15,254 nucleotides of DNA, taken from Flavobacteriaceae bacterium (GTDB lineage Bacteria > Bacteroidota > Bacteroidia > Flavobacteriales > Flavobacteriaceae). This document shows positions 6,995-14,739 of this stretch, in pieces; the stretch's first letter is position 1; each line of letters begins with the position of its first letter. Location of the stretch: contig JABJFE010000070.1 in NCBI GenBank assembly GCA_018662905.1, forward strand, positions 1 through 15,254, written 5' to 3'. The notes below the pieces were generated by a model, which saw only the letters and a list, made by a program, of their open reading frames with translations, searched no databases and had not been told where the DNA came from. The translations under genes were made by a program, and so were the position numbers.

Positions 6995-7564
6995 ATGGAT
7001 TTAATATTCGCAACTGGAAATAAAAACAAATTATTAGAAATAAATAAAATTATTCCAAAAAATATAAAAATCATAAGTCTAAAAGATTTAAAATTTAAAG
7101 AAGATATTCCTGAGAATGAAAATACTATCGAGGGTAATGCTATTTATAAAGCTAAATATATTTCTAAGAAATTTGGTTTAAACGTTTTTTCAGATGATAC
7201 AGGACTAGAAGTAGACGCTTTGGACGGAGAACCTGGTGTTCGTTCAGCCAGATATGCGGGAGAAGATTGTGATTCTACAAAAAATATAAATAAATTATTA
7301 AAAAATTTAAAAAATAAAAGCAATAGAAATGCAAGGTTTAAAACAGTAATAGCGCTAATTATTAAAAATAAAGTTTACACTTTTGAAGGGTTAGTAGAGG
7401 GTGTAATTTTAAAAAATCCAATTGGTAAAAATGGATTTGGATATGATTCCATTTTTTCACCACTAGGAACCAATAAATCTTTTGCAGAACTTTCAATAAA
7501 TGAAAAAAATATAATAAGTCACAGGTCGTTAGCTATAAAAAAATTATTAAATTTTATTTCTTAA
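6995..7564 (+). CDS. rdgB: RdgB/HAM1 family non-canonical purine NTP pyrophosphatase (XTP/dITP diphosphatase)
   Basis: This enzyme hydrolyses ITP, dITP and XTP to monophosphates and pyrophosphate, keeping deaminated purines out of nucleic acids. The 189-residue protein has the substrate-binding N-terminus FATGNKNKLLEI (5-16). The acidic catalytic segment is FSDDTGLEVDALDGEPGV (65-82), followed by RSARYAG (83-89). GFGYDSIF (147-154) and the purine-contact motif SHRSLA (175-180) complete the site. All are intact and length is normal. It starts 3 bases after rlmH. Its functional partner in the window may be purB, since both act on purine nucleotides, but they are separated by an unrelated gene. 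Confidence 0.97.
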   Translation: MDLIFATGNKNKLLEINKIIPKNIKIISLKDLKFKEDIPENENTIEGNAIYKAKYISKKFGLNVFSDDTGLEVDALDGEPGVRSARYAGEDCDSTKNINKLLKNLKNKSNRNARFKTVIALIIKNKVYTFEGLVEGVILKNPIGKNGFGYDSIFSPLGTNKSFAELSINEKNIISHRSLAIKKLLNFIS

Positions 7565-7612
7565 ATTTTTAATAAATTTTATATAAAATGATAGTATATC
7601 TTTAATTACTTG

Positions 7613-7620
7613 TATTTTTG
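7613..7620 (+). promoter_or_regulatory. Exact -7 promoter element upstream of the secreted-protein gene
   Basis: TATTTTTG matches TAnnTTTG exactly and ends six bases before the ATG at 7627. No TTTG lies 19-20 bases upstream, so the match is only to the -7 half. If active, transcription would start within a few bases of the ATG, giving a nearly leaderless mRNA. It also overlaps the possible TTG start at 7618, which argues against that start. Confidence 0.4.
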
Positions 7621-7626
7621 AAATTC

Positions 7627-8385
7627 ATGAAAAATTTTTTATTTTTTACAGTTGTTTTCGGGTTTTATTCAAACATGATATTTTCTCAAAACCTTACAGC
7701 ATTTGTAGAAAACTCCTCTGACAATAAACCTATTCCTAGCGTACATGTAATCAATTTAAGTCAAGTGGTTGGAGTTATTACTGATGTAAAAGGAAAGTTT
7801 GAAATACCTGCTAAATTAAATGATACACTTTATTTATCGTACTTAGGTTTTAAATCAATAAAGGTTAGAGTAACTAATGATTTATTAAAATTTGAAAACT
7901 CTAAAATTCAATTAACTGAGCTAGCTTATGCTTTAGAGGAAGTTATTGTGAAACCATATGAGTTAACAGGATACCTTGAAATAGATGCTAAAAACGTTCC
8001 AGTAAGCCAATCTTATCGTTACAGTATTCCTGGATTACCATCAAGAGGATACGAAGGAGGATCTAGGAATTCAGGTGCATTTTCGAAAGTTATTAATGCT
8101 ATTTTTAATCCAGCAGATTTTCTTTATAATTTATTTGGTAAACAGCCTCGACAGTTTAAAAAACTAAAACAAATGAAAGAAGATTTCAGAATAAGAGAAC
8201 TTCTTTCATCAAAATTCGATAGGGAAACATTAGTGGAGCTTCTTCAGGTTCAAAAAATTGATATTGATGAAATTTTAAGAAATTGTAATTTTTCGGATAG
8301 TTTTATTCTCACTGCAAATGATTTACAAATTCTTGATGCTATAAGTGGATGTTATGAAGAATTTAAAGTTCTCAACAGAAAATAA
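7627..8385 (+). CDS. Secreted protein with carboxypeptidase-regulatory-like domain
   Basis: The 252-residue protein begins with a signal peptide: MKN, a hydrophobic stretch FLFFTVVFGFY, then a likely signal peptidase I site after MIFSQ near residue 21, with no lipobox cysteine. Residues about 22-105 form a CarboxypepD_reg-like beta-sandwich (PF13715 type). The marks are the xxKPIPSVHV opening, the GVITDVKGKFEIPA turn, LYLSYLGFKS, and a terminal LEEVIVKP strand. This resembles the N-terminal domain of SusC-type outer-membrane receptors, but no plug or barrel follows. The remaining 140 residues are basic and helical with no motif I recognise. The protein is likely periplasmic or surface exposed, with unknown role. 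A TTG three codons upstream (7618) is possible in frame, but it lies inside a promoter-like element and adds nothing to the signal peptide. It lies between rdgB and purB. Confidence 0.8.
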   Translation: MKNFLFFTVVFGFYSNMIFSQNLTAFVENSSDNKPIPSVHVINLSQVVGVITDVKGKFEIPAKLNDTLYLSYLGFKSIKVRVTNDLLKFENSKIQLTELAYALEEVIVKPYELTGYLEIDAKNVPVSQSYRYSIPGLPSRGYEGGSRNSGAFSKVINAIFNPADFLYNLFGKQPRQFKKLKQMKEDFRIRELLSSKFDRETLVELLQVQKIDIDEILRNCNFSDSFILTANDLQILDAISGCYEEFKVLNRK

Positions 8386-8402
8386 TATTTTTTAAAAAAG
8401 CT

Positions 8403-8410
8403 TACATTTG
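8403..8410 (+). promoter_or_regulatory. Exact -7 promoter element upstream of purB
   Basis: TACATTTG matches TAnnTTTG exactly, 23 bases before the purB ATG. The region 19-20 bases upstream is A-rich with no TTTG, so the -33 half is missing. A transcript would have a leader of about 20 bases. It includes GGAAAGG at 8425-8431, the only Shine-Dalgarno-like stretch I noticed next to a start in the window. Confidence 0.5.
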
Positions 8411-8433
8411 TATTCGTTTTAAATGGAAAGGTC

Positions 8434-9774
8434 ATGATGCTAAATAATCTTAACGCCGTCACTCCAATTGATGGTAGATATTATAATAAAACCAAAGACT
8501 ATGGTAATTATTTTTCGGAACAAGCTCTTATAAAATATAGAGTTTTAGTAGAAATAGAATACTTTATAGCTTTGACAAAAACTAAAATCCCTGTATTTAA
8601 AAGTTTTCCTCACGAATCAATAGAGAAAATAAAAAATATATATTTAAATTTTTCATACGAAGATGCTATCTCAATTAAAGAAATTGAAAAAGAAACAAAT
8701 CATGATGTTAAAGCAGTAGAATATTTTATTAAAAATAAATTTAAAGAGTTACAGTTAGATAAATTCTTAGAATACATACACTTTGGACTTACTTCACAAG
8801 ATATAAATAATACTGCTGTTCCACTTTCAATCAAAGAAGCATTATCAGATATTTACATTCCTGAAATAAATAAATTGGTAGATTTATTAAGTGAGAAAGT
8901 TTTAGAATATAGCGATATATCTATGTTAGCTAGAACTCATGGTCAACCTGCCTCACCAACAAGATTAGGAAAAGAAATTGATGTTTTCAGAGTTAGAATA
9001 ATTGAACAATTGAAATGTTTACATTCAATTCCATTAGCAGCAAAATTTGGAGGAGCAACTGGAAATTTTAATGCTCATATTGTTGCATTTCCGAAAATAA
9101 ACTGGAAGAAATTTGCAACTAATTTGGTTAGTAATTTAGGTCTTTATCACTCATTTCCAACCACGCAAATTGAGCATTATGATCATTTAGCGTCATTATT
9201 TGATTGCTTAAAAAGAATAAATACTATAATTATTGATTTCAATAGAGATATTTGGTCTTATATTTCAATGGACTATTTCAAACAAAAAATTAATAAAAAT
9301 GAAGTTGGATCTTCTGCTATGCCTCATAAAGTAAATCCAATTGATTTTGAAAATTCAGAAGGAAATCTAGGTTTAGCAAATGCTATATTTGAACATTTAT
9401 CTTCCAAACTACCTATATCTAGGCTTCAACGAGATCTAACTGATAGTACTGTTCTTAGAAATGTCGGCGTTCCTTTTGGTCATTCTTCAATAGCAATCAA
9501 ATCAACAATTAAGGGAATTAACAAGTTAATTGTAAATAAAGTTAAAATCGAAAATGATTTAAATAATAACTGGGCTGTTATTGCAGAAGCGATTCAAACT
9601 ATTTTAAGAAGAGAGGGTTATCCAAATCCTTATGAAACACTGAAGGAGTTAACAAGAAAAAATACAACTATAAATCAAGATACTATTCATCAATTTATTG
9701 ATTCCTTAAATATAAACACTGAGATTAAAAATGAATTAAAGAGAATTTCTCCATCAAACTATACGGGATACTAA
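8434..9774 (+). CDS. purB: Adenylosuccinate lyase
   Basis: PurB catalyses two fumarate-releasing steps in purine synthesis: SAICAR to AICAR and adenylosuccinate to AMP. The 446-residue protein belongs to the fumarase/aspartase superfamily and resembles the E. coli-type PurB (456 residues). Visible marks are NLNAVTPIDGRY (5-16), KETNHDVKAVEYF (86-98), HFGLTSQDINNTA (116-128) and ARTHGQPASPTRLGKE (166-181, catalytic His). The superfamily signature GSSAMPHKVNP is at 292-302, containing the catalytic serine loop, followed by RLQRDLTDSTVLRN. Two ATGs occur in tandem. The first aligns with the M-x-LN opening of related enzymes; the second (8437) is better spaced from GGAAAGG. The stop is only 5 bases from the convergent rmuC stop, so there is no room for a private terminator. 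Confidence 0.98.
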   Translation: MMLNNLNAVTPIDGRYYNKTKDYGNYFSEQALIKYRVLVEIEYFIALTKTKIPVFKSFPHESIEKIKNIYLNFSYEDAISIKEIEKETNHDVKAVEYFIKNKFKELQLDKFLEYIHFGLTSQDINNTAVPLSIKEALSDIYIPEINKLVDLLSEKVLEYSDISMLARTHGQPASPTRLGKEIDVFRVRIIEQLKCLHSIPLAAKFGGATGNFNAHIVAFPKINWKKFATNLVSNLGLYHSFPTTQIEHYDHLASLFDCLKRINTIIIDFNRDIWSYISMDYFKQKINKNEVGSSAMPHKVNPIDFENSEGNLGLANAIFEHLSSKLPISRLQRDLTDSTVLRNVGVPFGHSSIAIKSTIKGINKLIVNKVKIENDLNNNWAVIAEAIQTILRREGYPNPYETLKELTRKNTTINQDTIHQFIDSLNINTEIKNELKRISPSNYTGY

Positions 9775-9779
9775 AAAAA

Positions 9780-10982
9780 TTAATTAGTTGATCTGTCTAA
9801 AAGTTTTTGTGGTAAGTTTTTTTTAGTTTTAGCACCTAATTTTTTTAAATTTTCAACTTTACTTACTAAATTTCCTTTACCCTCAGAAAGTTTATTCATT
9901 GCATCTTGATAGCTAGATTGTGAACTATTAATATTATTTCCAACTTTAATTAAATCAGAAACAAAGCCTTCAAATTTATCATATAATAAGCCTGATTGTT
10001 TTGCGATTTCTAAAACATTTCTTTTTTGATCATCAAACTGCCAAAGCTCAGAAACAACTCTTAATGTAGATAAAAGTGTTGTGTTAGAAACTAAAACTAC
10101 TCGTTTATCGTATGCATCCATAAAAATATTTTTATCCTCTTGAAGAGCTAAAAATAAAGCTGGTTCAATTGGAATATACATAAATACCTGGTCTGGAGTA
10201 TTTATTCCATAAAGCTCAGTGTAATTCTTGGAACTAAGGTCTTTAAAATGCTTTCTAATACTAGTTATGTGATTTTTTAAATTTTCCTTCTGATCATCAT
10301 TTTCAGAATTATAAAATAATTCATAAGCAGTAAGAGATACTTTTGAGTCAATAATTAAATGTTTATTATCAGGAAGACTAACTATAAAATCAGGTTTTTT
10401 AATATTACCCTCTTGATCTTTATAACCTCCTTGAGTACTGTAATGAATATCTTTCATTAAACCTGATTTTTCTAATAAAACTTCCAACTGAGCTTCTCCC
10501 CAATCCCCCTGTGTTTTAGAATCACCTTTCAAAGCACTCGCCAGATTATTAGCATCTTTACTTAATTGTTCATTAAGTTTATTTAAACTTTGTATTTTTT
10601 GATCTAAAACAGTATTTCTTTCAACAAAATCAATATTGTTATCCTCAATTTTTTTCTTAAATTTTTTAATTTCTTCTCCGAGTGGTTCTAGAATTGAACC
10701 AATCTGATCCTTGTTTTGTTTTTTAAATTTTTCAGAATTTTCCTCTAAAATTGAATTTGCTAGAATTTTAAACTCTTTTTTTAAATTTTCAGATTCTAAT
10801 TCTTTAGACTCTTTTAAGGATCTTATTTTTTCATCTTTAACGCCTAATTGAACTCTTAGATTAGTTATTTCATTACTTAAATCAGAGTCAATTGATGCAT
10901 TTGACTTTTTGTTTTTAGAAAATAGATTATAAGTAATTATTACAAGAACTGTTAATATTAATAAGTTCAAAACAATTTCCAT
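9780..10982 (-). CDS. rmuC: DNA recombination protein RmuC homologue
   Basis: RmuC proteins are membrane-anchored, predicted nuclease-fold proteins that limit inversion at short inverted repeats in E. coli; their exact biochemistry is unsettled. The 400-residue protein begins with one transmembrane helix (about 4-21, LNLLILTVLVIITYNL) followed by a basic stretch. A charged coiled coil runs from about 35 to 150. The conserved RmuC domain (PF02646) comes next: GDWGEAQLEVLLEKSGL, then KPDFIVSLPDNKHLIIDSK, which carries the acidic and Lys residues of a PD-(D/E)xK-like core. LYDKFEGFVSDL and a further coiled segment follow. Length is somewhat below the E. coli protein (475). It begins 21 bases after carB on the same strand with no promoter match, so it is probably cotranscribed with carB. 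Confidence 0.94.
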   Translation of the reverse strand: MEIVLNLLILTVLVIITYNLFSKNKKSNASIDSDLSNEITNLRVQLGVKDEKIRSLKESKELESENLKKEFKILANSILEENSEKFKKQNKDQIGSILEPLGEEIKKFKKKIEDNNIDFVERNTVLDQKIQSLNKLNEQLSKDANNLASALKGDSKTQGDWGEAQLEVLLEKSGLMKDIHYSTQGGYKDQEGNIKKPDFIVSLPDNKHLIIDSKVSLTAYELFYNSENDDQKENLKNHITSIRKHFKDLSSKNYTELYGINTPDQVFMYIPIEPALFLALQEDKNIFMDAYDKRVVLVSNTTLLSTLRVVSELWQFDDQKRNVLEIAKQSGLLYDKFEGFVSDLIKVGNNINSSQSSYQDAMNKLSEGKGNLVSKVENLKKLGAKTKKNLPQKLLDRSTN

Positions 10983-11003
10983 AACAACTAATATAAATTA
11001 TTA

Positions 11004-13853
11004 TTATTTAGTTAGGTACATTTTTCTTCTAGAGTATAATTCGTAAAATTGATCATCTTTTAAATTATCAATAAACAAAATACTCTCTCCAGTGCTTTTC
11101 ATTTCAGGACCTAAACTTTTATTAACGTTTGGAAATTTATTAAAAGAAAAAACAGGTTGTTTGATTGCAAAGCCTTTTAAGTTAGGCTTATAGTCAATGT
11201 CGGAAACTTTAAGCTCACCCAACATAACTTTGGTTGCATAATTAACATACGGCTGTTTATATGCTTTTGCGATAAAAGGTACTGTTCTTGATGCTCTTGG
11301 GTTAGCTTCTATTATGTATACAACTTCATTTTTTATAGCAAACTGAATATTTATAAGACCAACTGTCTTTAACGAAATAGCTATTTTATTTGTATGATCA
11401 ATTATTTGTTGCATTACTAACTTTCCTAAATTAAATGGTGGGAGAGTTGCGTTTGAATCACCAGAGTGCACTCCACAAGGTTCAATATGTTCCATAATTC
11501 CTATTATTAAAACATTTTCACCGTCACATATAGCATCTGCTTCTGCTTCAATTGCACCATCTAAATAATGATCCAATAATAATTTATTATTTGGAATCTT
11601 TTGTAATAAATCAACAACATGGGCCTCTAACTCTTTTTTATTTATTACAATTTTCATTCCTTGTCCACCAAGGACATATGAAGGTCTAACTAGAATAGGA
11701 AAATTAAGTGTATCAGATAACTTTAAAGCTTGATCTGCAGTTTCTGCAACTCCAAATTCAGGATAAGGTATATTGTTGTCTTTAAGTAAAGTTGAAAAAC
11801 TTCCTCTGTCTTCAGCTAAATCTAAAGCTTGGTAAGTTGTACCCATTATTTTGACACCATATCTATCTAGCTTTTCGGCTAATTTCAATGCTGTTTGTCC
11901 TCCAAGTTGAACAATAACACCTTCTGGTTTTTCGTGTTCAATTATATCATAAATATGTTCCCAAAAAACAGGCTCAAAATAAAGTTTATCTGCTGTATCA
12001 AAATCAGTTGAAACAGTTTCCGGGTTACAGTTTATCATAATAGTTTCATATCCACATTCCGATGAGGCTAAAACTCCATGAACACAACAATAATCAAATT
12101 CAATACCTTGTCCAATTCTATTTGGACCAGAACCTAAAACAACAATCTTTTTTTTATTGGAAACTTGACTTTCATTTTGAGTGTAGACAGTTCCATCGGG
12201 AAGTTGAATTTCTTCTTCAAAGGTAGAATAGTAATAAGGAGTTTGGGCTTTAAATTCTGCAGCACAAGTATCAACAAGTTTGTAAACCCTGTTTATATTA
12301 AATTTTTTTCGTTTTTTATTAACTACACTCTCAAGACAACCAAGCATATGTGCAATTTGACGATCAGCAAAACCCTTTTGTTTAGCCTCTAACATTAAAT
12401 CTTTAGATATAGTATCTATGTCGAAATCTGAAATTTCTTTTTCTAAATTAACAAGAGATTCATACTGTCTTAAATACCACAAATCAATTCTAGTAATTTC
12501 ATGAATTCTGTCCAATGAAATACCCATTTTAATAGCATCATAAATAACAAAAACTCTATCCCAACTTGCATTAGTAAGCTTACTAATAACCTGTTTATAA
12601 TCTGAATATCCTTTTCCGTCAGCACCTAAACCATTTCTTTTAATTTCCAAGGATTGAGTTGCTTTGTGAAGTGCTTCAATAAAAGATCTACCAATTCCCA
12701 TAACTTCACCTACTGATTTCATTTGTAAACCTAAAGTTCTTTCAGAACCTTCAAATTTGTCAAAATTCCATCTAGGTATTTTGACGATCACATAGTCTAA
12801 CGTTGGCTCAAATAATGCTGAAGTTGATTTTGTAATTTGATTACTTAATTCATCTAAACTATAGCCAATTGCTAACTTGCTAGCAACTTTAGCAATTGGG
12901 TAACCAGAAGCTTTTGAAGCTAATGCAGAGGATCTTGAAACTCTAGGATTAATTTCTATTGCAATTATATCTTCTTTTTCATCAGGACTTACTGCAAACT
13001 GTACATTACAACCACCTGCAAAATCGCCAATACTTCTCATCATTTTTATTGCCATATCTCTCATCCTTTGATAAGCAGAATCTGACAATGTCATAGCAGG
13101 TGCAACAGTTATAGAATCTCCAGTATGAATTCCCATGGGATCCATATTTTCAATTGTACAAATAATGACAACATTGTTATTTTTATCTCTCAATAATTCT
13201 AATTCATATTCTTTCCATCCCATTAGGGCTTTATCAATTAAAACTTCATGAATTGGAGATGCTTCAAGCCCTCTTGTAAGTAATTCATCAAAGTTTTCGG
13301 CTTTGTAGACAAGTGAAGCTCCACTCCCACCCAAAGTAAAAGAAGGACGAATAACTAAAGGAAAACCAAATTCTTGAGCTATTTCTTTTCCTTTTAGAAA
13401 AGAAGTAGCTGTTTTTGCAGGTGCAACAGGTATGTCTATCGTTTTTAATAATTGTTTAAACTTCTCTCTATCTTCAGTAATATTAATTGCATCAATATCA
13501 ACACCTATAATTTCAACATTGAACTCTTCCCAAATTCCTTTCTCGTCTGCTTCAATACATAAATTAAGAGCAGTTTGACCTCCCATTGTAGGTAGAACAG
13601 CATCTATGTTATGTTTTGACAAAATTTCTTTAATAGAATTAGTGTCTAAAGGTTTTAAGTATATATGATCTGCCATAACAGGATCTGTCATGATGGTTGC
13701 AGGATTAGAATTAATCAAAATAGTTTCTATTCCATCTTCTCTTAAAGATCTTAATGCTTGAGAACCTGCATAATCAAATTCACATGCTTGACCTATAACT
13801 ATTGGACCTGATCCAATTATCAATATACTTTTTAAATCTTTTCTTAATGGCAT
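11004..13853 (-). CDS. carB: Carbamoyl-phosphate synthase large subunit, lacking the MGS allosteric domain
   Basis: CarB makes carbamoyl phosphate from bicarbonate, two ATP and ammonia passed from the glutaminase CarA, feeding pyrimidine and arginine synthesis. The 949-residue protein has both ATP-grasp halves. The first has GSGPIVIGQACEFDYAG (14-30), EDR129, R169 in RPSFTLGGSG, E215, and E300/N302 in IEINPR. The oligomerisation region covers about 405-560. The second half has GSGPNRIGQGIEFDY (574-588), R683, R723 in RPSYVLGGQG, and E849/N851 in IEANPR. Numbers in the first half nearly coincide with E. coli. After FNKFPNVNKSLGPEMKSTGE (904-923) only 26 residues remain, whereas E. coli CarB (1073) continues with a ~140-residue MGS-like domain binding UMP, IMP and ornithine. 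The end looks clean, with no frameshifted remnant in the 21-base gap. carA is not in the window. rpmH and a terminator lie upstream. Confidence 0.97.
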   Translation of the reverse strand: MPLRKDLKSILIIGSGPIVIGQACEFDYAGSQALRSLREDGIETILINSNPATIMTDPVMADHIYLKPLDTNSIKEILSKHNIDAVLPTMGGQTALNLCIEADEKGIWEEFNVEIIGVDIDAINITEDREKFKQLLKTIDIPVAPAKTATSFLKGKEIAQEFGFPLVIRPSFTLGGSGASLVYKAENFDELLTRGLEASPIHEVLIDKALMGWKEYELELLRDKNNNVVIICTIENMDPMGIHTGDSITVAPAMTLSDSAYQRMRDMAIKMMRSIGDFAGGCNVQFAVSPDEKEDIIAIEINPRVSRSSALASKASGYPIAKVASKLAIGYSLDELSNQITKSTSALFEPTLDYVIVKIPRWNFDKFEGSERTLGLQMKSVGEVMGIGRSFIEALHKATQSLEIKRNGLGADGKGYSDYKQVISKLTNASWDRVFVIYDAIKMGISLDRIHEITRIDLWYLRQYESLVNLEKEISDFDIDTISKDLMLEAKQKGFADRQIAHMLGCLESVVNKKRKKFNINRVYKLVDTCAAEFKAQTPYYYSTFEEEIQLPDGTVYTQNESQVSNKKKIVVLGSGPNRIGQGIEFDYCCVHGVLASSECGYETIMINCNPETVSTDFDTADKLYFEPVFWEHIYDIIEHEKPEGVIVQLGGQTALKLAEKLDRYGVKIMGTTYQALDLAEDRGSFSTLLKDNNIPYPEFGVAETADQALKLSDTLNFPILVRPSYVLGGQGMKIVINKKELEAHVVDLLQKIPNNKLLLDHYLDGAIEAEADAICDGENVLIIGIMEHIEPCGVHSGDSNATLPPFNLGKLVMQQIIDHTNKIAISLKTVGLINIQFAIKNEVVYIIEANPRASRTVPFIAKAYKQPYVNYATKVMLGELKVSDIDYKPNLKGFAIKQPVFSFNKFPNVNKSLGPEMKSTGESILFIDNLKDDQFYELYSRRKMYLTK

Positions 13854-13885
13854 TTAGATAATATTAATTTGGTTAATGAATATAT

Positions 13886-13919
13886 AAAAAAAAAGGTGTT
13901 ACTTAAAAAGTAACACCTT
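13886..13919 (-). terminator. Strong intrinsic terminator of rpmH
   Basis: AAGGTGTTACTT (13893-13904) and AAGTAACACCTT (13908-13919) form a perfect 12-bp stem with a three-base loop. Read on the minus strand, the stem runs straight into nine T residues (complement of the A run 13886-13894), the classic Rho-independent arrangement. It starts 24 bases after the rpmH stop. On the plus strand no T run follows, so it is directional. It separates rpmH from carB, whose ATG is 32 bases beyond the T tract. Confidence 0.9.
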
Positions 13920-13943
13920 GATATTTTAAAAATTTTTATTCAC

Positions 13944-14102
13944 TTATTTTTTATGTCTTGGTTCACATGAAACAGAAATCTTATTTCGGCCTTTAGCTCG
14001 TCTACTAGCTAAAACATTTCTTCCGCTTGGTGTTGACATTCTTTCTCTAAATCCGTGTTTATTACGTCTTTTTCTTTTTGAAGGTTGAAAAGTTCTTTTC
14101 AT
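13944..14102 (-). CDS. rpmH: 50S ribosomal protein L34
   Basis: L34 is a small, very basic protein buried in 23S rRNA of the large subunit. Translating the minus strand from the ATG at 14102 gives 52 residues: MKRTFQPSKRKRRNKHGFRE, then RMSTPSGRNVLASRRAKGRN and finally KISVSCEPRHKK. The MKRTFQPSKRKRRNKHGF opening and the RRAKGR core are diagnostic of L34, and the extended C-terminus ending EPRHKK is the Bacteroidota form. An exact consensus promoter lies 37 bases upstream and a strong terminator 24 bases downstream, so it is probably a single-gene transcript. It is not next to rnpA or dnaA as in many other bacteria; its neighbours are carB and a small membrane/TPR protein. Confidence 0.98.
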   Translation of the reverse strand: MKRTFQPSKRKRRNKHGFRERMSTPSGRNVLASRRAKGRNKISVSCEPRHKK

Positions 14103-14138
14103 GTGAAATAATTAACTATTTTTACTAAAATTCGAGGG

Positions 14139-14169
14139 CAAATATACAATAAGTTTAAACTAACTCAAA
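14139..14169 (-). promoter_or_regulatory. Consensus Bacteroidota promoter of rpmH
   Basis: On the minus strand TTTG (14169-14166) is followed after exactly 19 bases by TATATTTG (14146-14139), matching TTTG-N19-TAnnTTTG at every defined base. The expected start is near 14132-14135, giving a leader of about 30 bases. A 10-bp palindrome, AGTTTAAACT (14152-14161), sits in the spacer. The 121-base region 14103-14223 is shared with the divergent gene at 14224, for which I found no comparable promoter. Confidence 0.82.
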
Positions 14170-14223
14170 TGTATTGTTTAAAAACTTTGAAGATTGAAAA
14201 TTAATTAAAAAAACAGTTAATCA

Positions 14224-14739
14224 ATGTATCCTAAAACTATAAAACTAATATTAGCACTTTTAACACTAATTTATTCGATATATCAATTTTACGAAAATAA
14301 TATAGGTAATGGAATAGCCTTAATTTTTTTAGTTATAATTTTTATTTTTCTCTATTTTAAAAATGAAATTATACTAGTTATTTTTTTTAAATTAAGAAAA
14401 CAAGACTTTATAGGAACTGAAAAATGGCTTAAAAAAATTAAAAATCCAGAAAGTTCTTTAACAAAAAAACAAGTAGGTTATTACAATTACTTATGGGGAA
14501 TAGTTTGTTCGCAAACAAATTTAACTCAAGCTGAAAAATATTTTAAAAAAGCAATTTCAATAGGACTTTCTATGGATCATGACCTAGCAATGGCAAAATT
14601 AAGCTTGGCTGGTATATTAATTCAAAAAAGAAGAAAAAGAGAAGCTACAACTCTACTAAATGAGGCTAAAAAATTAGATAAACAAAAAATGTTATCAGAT
14701 CAAATTAAGATGATGCAACAACAAATGAAAAGAATCTAG
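14224..14739 (+). CDS. Small membrane protein with TPR-like C-terminal region, unknown function
   Basis: The 171-residue protein has two hydrophobic N-terminal segments (about 6-22 and 31-55, LIFLVIIFIFLYF) separated by a short polar turn, consistent with two membrane helices. The cytoplasmic or periplasmic remainder (60-171) is basic and helical, with a TPR-like pattern. YYNYLWGIVCSQTNLTQAEKYFKKAISIGL (split across about 86-115) reads as one repeat, and DLAMAKLSLAGILIQKRRKREATTLL (about 119-144) as a second. The end is a Gln/Met/Lys-rich helix. I recognise the architecture but not a named family. It diverges from rpmH and its stop codon overlaps that of the convergent hydrolase gene. A role in envelope-linked protein interaction is only a guess from the TPR pattern. 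Confidence 0.75.
   Translation: MYPKTIKLILALLTLIYSIYQFYENNIGNGIALIFLVIIFIFLYFKNEIILVIFFKLRKQDFIGTEKWLKKIKNPESSLTKKQVGYYNYLWGIVCSQTNLTQAEKYFKKAISIGLSMDHDLAMAKLSLAGILIQKRRKREATTLLNEAKKLDKQKMLSDQIKMMQQQMKRI

Noticed and set aside
7576..7589. Perfect 14-bp A/T palindrome ATTTTATATAAAAT as an operator or terminator
   Set aside because: In DNA this AT-rich, about one such palindrome is expected by chance in a window of this size, and it has no GC pair to stabilise a hairpin; noted only as context for the adjacent -7 box.
9775..9779. Terminator between convergent purB and rmuC
   Set aside because: Only five bases separate the stops and no hairpin with a T tract is visible in or around them.
11004..11100. 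carB as a frameshifted pseudogene because of its short length
   Set aside because: All catalytic residues are present, the C-terminus ends cleanly, and there is no leftover MGS-like coding in any frame before rmuC.
12165..12392. Plus-strand open frame of 75 codons within carB
   Set aside because: It is antisense to the CarB segment joining the oligomerisation region to the second ATP-grasp half, has no recognisable feature, and the carB frame is intact.
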